Positions 43,001-51,400 of a stretch of 64,000 bases of DNA are shown here, one piece after another; the stretch's first letter is position 1; each line of letters begins with the position of its first letter. The stretch is taken from NCBI GenBank assembly GCA_937995755.1, contig CALKJD010000018.1, positions 1 through 64,000 of the forward strand, given 5' to 3'. Below the pieces are notes generated by a model. The model saw only the letters and a program-made list of their open reading frames with translations, was not told where the DNA came from and searched no databases. The position numbers were made by a program, and so were the translations under genes. The DNA is from an uncultured Saprospiraceae bacterium. Its GTDB lineage: Bacteria > Bacteroidota > Bacteroidia > Chitinophagales > Saprospiraceae.

Positions 43001-46000
43001 GTAGTGCTGTAAGCAATCTGAAATGGACCTACACCAGTACCTATTACATCTACATCTGCTCCAAAATCCCATATATAATCTGCACCAGTTGTGCCTCCAG
43101 TATATTCTACGGTAAATGCGTTAGAGATACAGATGGTATCCGTATCAGTCGTAAATTGTGAAATTGGTTGCTCAAAGACATGCATAATAACAGACCTAGA
43201 GAACATACAATTGTCATCTCCAGAATACGTATATGAAATCGTATGCATACCTACACCAGCAACACTCGCATCAAACACTCCTTCTTGACCATTAATGATA
43301 CCTGGCCCAGTAAATACATTCGTATTTGGCGTAGTGCCACCTACTATATCAAGATAGATCGTGTCTAAGCCCACATCAGTAGTCAAACATATAGTATCTC
43401 TTGTTGGAGTAAATGTAAATATGGGCTCATCACAGTCTTGTGCAAAACATGAAAAAGTCGCAGCATTACCTAGCGCACAAGCACCATCCGAAACGGCGGC
43501 AACCGATATCTTAGTAGAGTCTGATACACTTACTCCAGTCACTTCCCATGTAGTCGGAGTTGTCTGAGTTCCTATGCTTCCGCCCAATAGTGTCACTTCA
43601 TAGTCTGTAGCTCCTGGAATTTCGTCCCAGGTAATAATAATAGAAGTAGGTGTAGACTCACACATAAACATCGGCGCAGGTAACCTTTCTATGATCATTA
43701 TAGAATCTACTATTTCATCTGATATACATCCATTATCTTCGACTGAAAGAGAGACATAGTATTTTCCTGGAGCAGTATAAGTCACATCATGCGGTCCCTC
43801 CACTGCCGAAGTAGTTCCGTTTCCAAAGTCCCAATCAAATATAGCCGACGCACCTACAGATCCTGTGAAAGTTATAGACACTGTTGAATCTTGACATTCT
43901 TCTTCTATCAGATCAAATGAAACCTCAGGTACAGTAGCTAGTACATCTTGACAATAAGTAAATACACAGCTCGCTTCTCCTGACTCTCCCACAAAATGAC
44001 TGAGTGTTACATCCACACAGTACACACCTATCTCATCTACCTGTAATACTCTATCTACTCCATCGGAGTCAGATACATCTTCTCCACCATCTAAGGAGCT
44101 ATTCATATTATCATCTTTATACCATTGATAAGTCACCTCGTCTGGTATATTTGGCACCGTTGATTCAAAACTGAAACTTATCTCTACTCCAGATTCAGTA
44201 CAATTGGTTTCTAAACCCAATTCATGTTCGAGTACCACGGTAGTCAATGTAATAGTACTATCACATCCACTAGCGGCTGGAGTATCTACTAAGGTATAAT
44301 TGAAATTATTAAAACCGCCGCCACCGTTTCCAGTAATGACAAGTAAATCGTATTCATACGGTAAGTCTTCTGAGCATATCGCTAGATTCACATCTTCTCT
44401 AGGTGCGTCATCAATTTGAATGATATCTATAATTTCTGTTATACTACATCCGTTTGGATCGACATATATAAAACTCATATCGATTCCTGGCCCTGTAAGA
44501 TTACCACTATTCCAAGCTTCTCCTGTAGGGCCGACTAATGCGTTGCCTAAATTATCAGTTTCTCCATTTCCAAAGCCATCACTTGGCGCTGTTAAGTCAT
44601 GCTCGCAAACCGTATACTCACCAAAATCAACAGGATCTGGCTGGATAACATCTACGTTTATATCTACACTAGCGGTTTGATCACAGCCATTAGATGCTTG
44701 TTGCATAGTAACTGTAAAGCTTCCTGTATCAGGGAATGCAAGAGTAATTTGGTTAGTCATAGTTACCACGGTTGAACCAGTCTGCTCACCATCTCCGACA
44801 AGCACTGATCCTGCTGGAATTACCCATGAATAATCAATTTCTAAATCTAGGCCTTCTACTGTAAAAGTGATTTCACCATCTGGGCATATAGGCCCGCAAT
44901 CCGTTACGTTACACGAAAGCCCTGTTGGTTCAGGTATTTGAAAAATAGAAGTTCCTTGAATTACGTTTACTTCAAAATCACAAACAGAACCCCCACATCC
45001 ATCTAAGAAAAAGTAGTATGTCTGACCAGGCACTAATGCCGTTCCTGACCCACCTACTGTAATAGCATTTGTACTACAGCCAGCTTCACAATATACCGCA
45101 TCTGTAAAGGAACAATCCGTATACACCCCTGCTTGAATACCACTAAACGTTCCAGCATTAGTACAGTTATAAGGTACTACTTGTATTTCAAAACCAGCCT
45201 CTCCGGCTACAAATGCAAACCACGAAGAGTTGTGCGGAGTACCATTACCATCTGGACATAATGGATTAGGTTGGTCACCTATACTCGTATTAGTATTCAT
45301 ACTTCCACAATAACTATCTAATAGCACCAAATCACATATAGGATCATTATCTGCTGCTTCTTGACATATCGGGTATGATAAATCTATTGCATTGGGACCG
45401 CTACAGTCAAAAAAGAAGCAAAAATCGATGTGTAAATTTTCATCTGGCCCTGGTAAATTCGAAGTATCATCACAAAACAGCTCTACAATTTGTGAAACAA
45501 TATCGTCCCCAGCTAATGCATCTCCATTACCATCATTATCATTGTCTACTGTGGTGTTACCTCCTCCACTGCAGTTTTGAAACAGAACTAATGCCGCACC
45601 AGGATCAAAATTTAATTTTGACACAAACACTTGATAAAATCCAGGTATTAAATTATCAAATTGATATTCCCCAGCTGCATCAGTTGTAGTCGTGGCAAAA
45701 ACAGCTGTTTCAGGCGTACCGTCAAAATCACTATCGTAAAGTAAATTTACAATCACATTGGCTGCTCCATTATCATCTGCTACATCAAATGTACCATCAC
45801 CTCCATTACTATCAATCCATACCAGATTACCAATAGACATCAGCTTATAGATACCCACACTTGATGTGTTATCTACTTCGCCACCTTCTAGAGTAATGAT
45901 ATGAGACATCCCTGGGCTACCAGCCCCCATTACTGCATCACTATCATCATTTACATCATCCGCATCAGTTGTAAAACCTGATTGATCTTGATATGTAAAT

Positions 46001-48207
46001 TCCCAACCACCTGGAAGTTGGTAAATAAGCATATAGTCTCCTGGCGGTACATCGTTAAATGTTACCATTCCTGCACCATCTGATACTTGGTCTGGAATCA
46101 AAACACCAAATACATCAGGCACTGGAGTTATACCAGCAGATGTGGCAAGCTGAACAGTCATCCCTGCAAAAGGCTTATCAGAATTAGTTCCATTCTGACC
46201 ATTACCATCAGAATCATGAAATACAACAGCCTCTATTGTTCCTGATCTGAAATATGCAAAATCTATATCTTCTTGTTGTTCATTTGACTCTATTTCTACA
46301 GTATGTGTTTCACCAGTTATCTGATTAGCATCACTATCGTTATCTACATCTCCTGCGTCGCCAGGTGTACCCGCTGCATCTTGCAATGATAGATAATAGT
46401 CGGTAAGCACATTGGTATTTACATTGAGTATATAATCTCCTGGAGGCAGTAATAAAAACTCATACATACCACCGCCATCTGATGTGGCCATAATCACTGG
46501 ATTACCATCAAGGTCGGTAACTCCTCCTCCTAGATCATCCGTTATCATTACATCAACTCCAGCTACGCCAGGTTCACCTGCATCTTGTAATCCATCACCA
46601 TTTTGATCTTCCCAAACAAAATCTGATATTTTTGCAGGTTGCACATAGCCTGCATCTACATCTTCATTCATATCGCCAGACATAAGTGTGTATCCAGCAC
46701 CTCCATTATCTGCTAATCCAGTCAAGGCATCAGGATCACTATCCATCGTTACCCCAGTGGTATTCTGTTGACTGATATACCACATCATCGCTATCTCTCC
46801 AAATACCAATTCATAATCGCCAGGAGCTAAATTATTAAATTCATAAATTCCTCCTCCAAGGTCTGTAAGTAATGGAGGACTATTGCCATCTAAATCTGTT
46901 GCAGCAGCACCACCTAAGAGAGTAATGTTTATTGTTATTCCTTCAGCGGCAAAATCTATTCCTGGTTCTCCTCCATCTTGGATTCCATTACCATTTATAT
47001 CTTCCCATACAAAATCAGATATTTTGGCGGGTTGTATATATCCTGCGTCTTGATCGAAATCCATCATTCCTGATTCCAACACGAAATCTGCAGTAAATCC
47101 TGTTATCTGATCTGGAGCACTATCCCCACCATCTATTGTTCTATACCAATTATCTGCGATTTGTTCAAACTCTATTCTATAAGTATCTGGTGCAAGATTT
47201 TGAAATTCGTATCCGCCAGCTCCTAAATCAATTGCTGTAAATGGCACTCCATCAAGATTGGATGTAATACCTGATAATGCAACAAGATTGATATTGATAC
47301 CTGCACCTACCCAATCAAATCCAACGTCAGGACCATCAATTGCTCCATTACCATTAAAGTCTTCCCAAACTAAATCTCCGATAGTTACTGGTTGTACGTA
47401 ACCTGCATCTTGATCCACATCGGTCATTCCTGATTCCAATGTGACAGTCCCTGTAAAACCAGTTCCTTGATCAGGCGCGCTATCAGGGCCTACCTGTGTT
47501 CGATACCATGAATTAGCGATTTGAGTAAATTCTAAAGTATAATCATCAGGAGGTAGATTCTGAAATTCATATCCTCCTCCTCCAAGATCAACTGCAGTAA
47601 ATGGATTCCCCATGAGGTCATTTGTATTTCCTGATGCTGCCGTTAAGTTGATATTGATTCCTGCTCCGACCCAATCGAATCCTGTATCTGCACCATCTAA
47701 GGTTCCGTTACCATTAAAATCTTCCCATACTAGGTCACCTATCGTAGCAGGTACTACCAATCCTAGATCTACATTTACTTCGGTAACTCCATCTGCTAAT
47801 GTAAAAGCGGCAGTCTGCCAAGTGGAAAGATCTAAGTCATTATCACCATCATTATCTAATGGGGCACCAACCACAGGAGCCACCGTAACATAGTATGAAG
47901 GAGACTGATCTGTAAGTCCCACTATGAAATCATTAACGCCGACTACGATTCCAGAAAAAGTATACTGACCTCCCCCATCATCTGTCGGTATAATAGGAGA
48001 AACTTCTCCAGCCTCACCTACACCGTTACCATTAGTATCTTCATATAAAACTAATTCGGTGAGTAGTCCTGTTATCCCCACGCCCTCTTCTATTCCATCA
48101 CCATTGACGTCTTCAAAAATGAATACTTCTAGGTCTGATTGTGCGAATAATTGGCAAGAAAATGCAACCAATGAAAGGACAGTAAATACTCGTAAAAATC
48201 TCTGCAT
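40093..48207 (-). CDS. Giant secreted multidomain protein A: SdrD_B modules, PKD/FN3 super-repeats, T9SS type B CTD
   Basis: 2704 residues with signal peptide MQRFLRVFTVLSLVAFSCQL. Seven SdrD_B/Cna-B-like modules fill about residues 24-900, each opening with a pattern like TIGDLVWEDFNGNGTLDG (calcium-type DxNxDG). A PPC-like domain with NSSWFAFVAGEAG and PGQTYYFFLDGC follows (about 910-1065), then Ig/PKD domains. About residues 1480-2350 hold four FN3-like domains (ITWDEIPGATDYEV, FWNDIADEYEVIID, FGWGAVDGATEYEV, LSWDAVDCASMYIV) separated by Ig-like and PKD-like domains. The end (about 2605-2704) is a gliding-motility type CTD: SNIFSPNGDGSNDN, IRIFDRWGNMVF, GWDGTYKGQKLNPGVYVYVFE, GDITLIK. Exported by the T9SS; probably a surface adhesin or fibre. 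Confidence 0.92.
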   Translation of the reverse strand: MQRFLRVFTVLSLVAFSCQLFAQSDLEVFIFEDVNGDGIEEGVGITGLLTELVLYEDTNGNGVGEAGEVSPIIPTDDGGGQYTFSGIVVGVNDFIVGLTDQSPSYYVTVAPVVGAPLDNDGDNDLDLSTWQTAAFTLADGVTEVNVDLGLVVPATIGDLVWEDFNGNGTLDGADTGFDWVGAGININLTAASGNTNDLMGNPFTAVDLGGGGYEFQNLPPDDYTLEFTQIANSWYRTQVGPDSAPDQGTGFTGTVTLESGMTDVDQDAGYVQPVTIGDLVWEDFNGNGAIDGPDVGFDWVGAGININLVALSGITSNLDGVPFTAIDLGAGGYEFQNLAPDTYRIEFEQIADNWYRTIDGGDSAPDQITGFTADFVLESGMMDFDQDAGYIQPAKISDFVWEDINGNGIQDGGEPGIDFAAEGITINITLLGGAAATDLDGNSPPLLTDLGGGIYEFNNLAPGDYELVFGEIAMMWYISQQNTTGVTMDSDPDALTGLADNGGAGYTLMSGDMNEDVDAGYVQPAKISDFVWEDQNGDGLQDAGEPGVAGVDVMITDDLGGGVTDLDGNPVIMATSDGGGMYEFLLLPPGDYILNVNTNVLTDYYLSLQDAAGTPGDAGDVDNDSDANQITGETHTVEIESNEQQEDIDFAYFRSGTIEAVVFHDSDGNGQNGTNSDKPFAGMTVQLATSAGITPVPDVFGVLIPDQVSDGAGMVTFNDVPPGDYMLIYQLPGGWEFTYQDQSGFTTDADDVNDDSDAVMGAGSPGMSHIITLEGGEVDNTSSVGIYKLMSIGNLVWIDSNGGDGTFDVADDNGAANVIVNLLYDSDFDGTPETAVFATTTTDAAGEYQFDNLIPGFYQVFVSKLNFDPGAALVLFQNCSGGGNTTVDNDNDGNGDALAGDDIVSQIVELFCDDTSNLPGPDENLHIDFCFFFDCSGPNAIDLSYPICQEAADNDPICDLVLLDSYCGSMNTNTSIGDQPNPLCPDGNGTPHNSSWFAFVAGEAGFEIQVVPYNCTNAGTFSGIQAGVYTDCSFTDAVYCEAGCSTNAITVGGSGTALVPGQTYYFFLDGCGGSVCDFEVNVIQGTSIFQIPEPTGLSCNVTDCGPICPDGEITFTVEGLDLEIDYSWVIPAGSVLVGDGEQTGSTVVTMTNQITLAFPDTGSFTVTMQQASNGCDQTASVDINVDVIQPDPVDFGEYTVCEHDLTAPSDGFGNGETDNLGNALVGPTGEAWNSGNLTGPGIDMSFIYVDPNGCSITEIIDIIQIDDAPREDVNLAICSEDLPYEYDLLVITGNGGGGFNNFNYTLVDTPAASGCDSTITLTTVVLEHELGLETNCTESGVEISFSFESTVPNIPDEVTYQWYKDDNMNSSLDGGEDVSDSDGVDRVLQVDEIGVYCVDVTLSHFVGESGEASCVFTYCQDVLATVPEVSFDLIEEECQDSTVSITFTGSVGASAIFDWDFGNGTTSAVEGPHDVTYTAPGKYYVSLSVEDNGCISDEIVDSIMIIERLPAPMFMCESTPTSIIITWDEIPGATDYEVTLLGGSIGTQTTPTTWEVTGVSVSDSTKISVAAVSDGACALGNAATFSCFAQDCDEPIFTFTPTRDTICLTTDVGLDTIYLDIVGGTTPNTNVFTGPGIINGQEGVFDASVAGVGMHTISYTYSGDDNCMFSRSVIMHVFEQPISQFTTDTDTICISNAFTVEYTGGTTGADYIWDFGADVDVIGTGVGPFQIAYSTTGMKTITLTVEKEECTSDIISKNVWVEAQLPELVIECITDATSINYFWNDIADEYEVIIDAVSQGVQTETTWDISPLSPGTSVSIEVIAISPNKCLDSADNEECSATNCPGVSVAIDPIVQLICLDATTDPIDLEYTVTGGFADGSGIAVWSGNGVDAVNELFDPIAAGEGAHTITLNYSEGECDAEEVSIVVTVVNNPTADFDGIMTVCEGTSITLTHTGVGGMGAIYTWTTTGATVDGANDQSSITLSYDNSGDYDVSLLVTRDGCISELVTQSIQIDEGLLDPVIFCTSTSTSITFGWGAVDGATEYEVLIDGISMGTQMGTSYPITGLSPNDVREIMVIAISDNECMNSSFMDDCVAINCPDTQIIPDEVPPLFCEGDLIMYDIDYTIMGGFMDGSEIMTFNGPSTDPTTGIVDISALNPGEYTVYLDLSEGPCDTRDSVLITVVELPTPTLDFLPVICETEILTVIYTGEDIPGAVVNIMATGNPTETTLPNGSTFEWDDDGTYELIVEVTVGDCVIASDPYSLSVEPELSAPVVSCNQTTTTLDLSWDAVDCASMYIVTVNGVAEPMQSETTFTITGLEPETSVDYTVEAISDCACINSTITDMCSTLPCEGLTIEVTQNIPGCISNLPASVQLEVELTGSVGGGSGSWSGEFVSMDGVFNYALSGVGIHEVTYTYEENGCDYSELDTVLVYDPPVITFNTLDLSCFDSNDGSIMYEVNGGDGSYDITIDAPFPDFPKSFTGSGTLDELAPGDYTIVVLDGNQCRDEVDVTIFQQSEPSFDVLGPPSIAVGTFGDLSLDLGTISVDQITNLRWYNETETLCDGPDCFSLSVSPSTNSLYCVDITLEGGCVITSCLPVISEFISILNVSNIFSPNGDGSNDNMVIHTNNPDMVASYIRIFDRWGNMVFNLDTPWQPFNDMNYPGWDGTYKGQKLNPGVYVYVFEFIEEPGGTPEVRVGDITLIK

Positions 48208-48495
48208 ATTTGGCTCTATTTAGTAACAAGACCCAAGTAATAGCAGATAAGCTGCTTAGGTTGGGGCTGATTCTCTATATTAATTGGGTAGTAAACATCT
48301 GTATAATTGAAAATGACCATATTCGGCTTATTCATTATTCAAATCCTTATTGTAAAGCTAAAAAATCGTGAGATGAAAGCACATTCTAATGAGACAAAAA
48401 ATCATATTTAACGAAAGCTAAGGTGTGGGACATATTGCTAAATATAATTTGACAATAAGATCATTAAGGCCGATAAAAACAATAATTACGTAAGA
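48208..48495. other. Intergenic gap between giant genes A and B
   Basis: 288 bp, AT-rich. No gene, strong terminator or perfect -7 box is seen. The two genes could be read through or separately transcribed. Confidence 0.35.
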
Positions 48496-51400
48496 CTACC
48501 TTAGCACTGTAATATCACCAGCATAGGTTACTACTTCTCCACTGCGTAAAAGTAGCTCTACGACGACTACATAAACTCCAGGATTAACGTATTGACCTTT
48601 GTAGGTTCCGTCCCACCCTGCAGATGGATCCGCTGGAAATACGTTTGTTACCCAAAACATTCTACTCGCCCACTTATCAAAAACGGACATCGACAGTACT
48701 TTTTCGATCCCTTGAGTTTGCTGGATGTAAAACAGACCATTATTCTCCGATCCAGGAGCAAAAACATTAGCTACCTCAATAATCGGATTCCTATTGACGC
48801 GTACGAGTACTTCTGATGAACCTTCACAGCCATCTATAGACGTAGCACTCAATGTATAGTAAGTATTAATCAACGGTGTAACCGGAGCCTCAAAACAATC
48901 GTCGCAGCTATAATCCGAATTGTGCGCAGACCATGAAATACTAGCAATTTCTTCATCAGGAATATTAAATATCGAATTGAGATTAATCGTATCACCTACG
49001 ATTATCAATGTATCAGATTCTGCAAGTACTATCAGATCTAAACCATCGAATAATTCAAAATCCATGTCAATACTACAGCCGATACTATCTACTACTTCGA
49101 TCGTATACTCCCCTGCTCCTAAGTTAGAGATCATTGGCTCTTGCTGTGGTGTTCCATTGTTAAATATATATTCATAGGGTCCAAAACCACCCTCCACATT
49201 TACCACAGATATACTTCCATCATATAATCCCAAGCAATTTGGGTCTTCACCCTCAATAGATATTCCTAGTAATGACTGTGCTTCCTTTATTAGTTCAATA
49301 GAGTCTACCGATTCGCACCCATTTACTGAATTTAATATAGTTAGAACATAAGTTCCTTCTCCTGAAATATTAGCGTTGAAACTTTGATCATCAGAAATAA
49401 TTGTACCATTAGATGAAGACCAATTAACAGAAAAATCATCCATATTATCCGCATTTACCAGCACGCCTTCTAGGGTGACTTCGGTATTATCGCATTGGAA
49501 TGGTTCATTTAATTGAATCTCTAAATCAGCTTCATAGAAATCTTCTTCTACTACTACTTTTACAGTATCAATACAGGTGTTATTTCCCATTACTAATAAA
49601 TAAAATGAGTCCGCCATTTCGACAAGCAGCGTATCTTCAGATAGTGCATTGAAATTATCATCTGTCCATATCGCTGAAATATCATCTTCGACATCTAAGG
49701 CTTTTAATATCGTCTGAGATTGATAACAATTAATATTACTCGATTCTATTTCGAATACAGGAAGCACCTCTACAAAGCTTACATCTACTGTATCTACAGT
49801 CACACATTCGTTTCTATCTGATATGGCATATACTATATATTGACCTACGACATTGGTTTCTGGATTTTGCAATTCACTACTAAAGTCGATGGCATCCCAC
49901 GTGAAGGAGACTTCGGTATCATTAGTCTCTAAGGGCAAAGGCACGGCTAACTCATCACAAGTAACAAAGGTGTCTCTAACCATAATCTCTGGCCCTTGTG
50001 TATCGTCTATTACGCTGATCTCTGCGGAGGTAAAACATCCCAAATCATTAGTAACTGTCACCGTATAAATTCCTGGTGCGATAGCTAAAGGTGCTTCGAT
50101 ATCAGACTCAAAAGAGAATGGGCCTTCCCATGCATACGATGTAATATTAGTCGTCGTCTCTATTGTGAGAAATAACTTACCATCTGCACAGCTAAATATA
50201 TGATCTTCTCCTGTAATGATTTCTGGTCGAAGTGTATCTGCCTCTACCACTATAAATGTATCCGTGATACACGTGTTAGGTGCCATTACTGCCAAGTCAT
50301 AATTACCGGCTGCTCCTACATCGACACTTGCTCCAGTTAAAATACTGTTATTAGGATCTGTCCATTCAAACGTACTTCCACTGATATTAGAAGTACTTGT
50401 AAGCGTAATCATCTCAGTATCGCAGTCCAATATTCCATTAGACATTACCTCTATAACTGGCTTTATGGTATCCATTACTACGACAATATTTTGCTCTGTC
50501 TCACAATTATTATCTGCCGTTACTGTGGCTGTGTAGGTTCCATTTATTGCTGTGCTGAAGTTAGTAATATCTTGATCTATTTCAGATGGCCCCTCCCACG
50601 TAATAGATATCGTATTTGCAGGTACATCTAATGCAATGGTTGCCATAGATGTAGTGCAATTGATAGTATCCACTGTAGCACTAACTATAGGAAAATCGAT
50701 AAACGATTCTACATTGATAGTAAGGTCTGTAGTACAATTGGCCGTATCAGTAACTACCACATTGTACATTCCTGCCGCGTCTACTATTACTGAGTCTACA
50801 CCCAATGGTGATATGATAGAAGCGCCTGTCCATTCATAAGTAAGCCCTTCTTCGTTATCATCAACCAATATGGTAGTCGTAGTTTCGATACAATCTATTT
50901 GTCCATCCGTAAGCAAGGAAGCTACTGGTGGTGTTAAATCTTGAAGTACTACCATCTCCATACTATCTACACAACCACTAAGTGATGTAGCAATGGCCAT
51001 ATAAGTGTCAGGCATTAGTACCGTCAAAGTGTTCACTCCTACTAAGTCACCGTTAGGTAGTCTTATTGACAAACTATCCGTATCATCATCAGTCATAAAT
51101 GAAATATCTACCGAAGAGCTGATACAATCTAATAGCGGAACATCTGTAGATAGAATAGGCAAACCTGTATCATCTATAACTGTGATCGTATCTGTAAATA
51201 TGCATCCGTTAAAACCTACCGCCGTTATGTAGTACTCTCCACCCTCTGTGATATTAGGTGATTGATCAGTAGAAGTAAATCCAACTTCAGATGTCCATCT
51301 TAAAGAATCGACAGCCATTTCGAAAGTCGTGTTCAGTGTAACCATTGGAGTATTACAGTCAATAGTCGCTACTTCAACTTCTGGAATTGGTTCTTCAAAA

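Noticed and set aside
42029-45689. Several plus-strand frames of 60-110 codons opposite giant gene A
   Set aside because: All are low-complexity mirrors of a repetitive coding strand with Ser/Thr/Pro-rich content; the minus frame has clear domains throughout.
47020-47760. Assembly duplication in giant gene A
   Set aside because: The two near-identical modules differ at several codons and keep frame, so they are probably a true duplication; only long reads would settle it.
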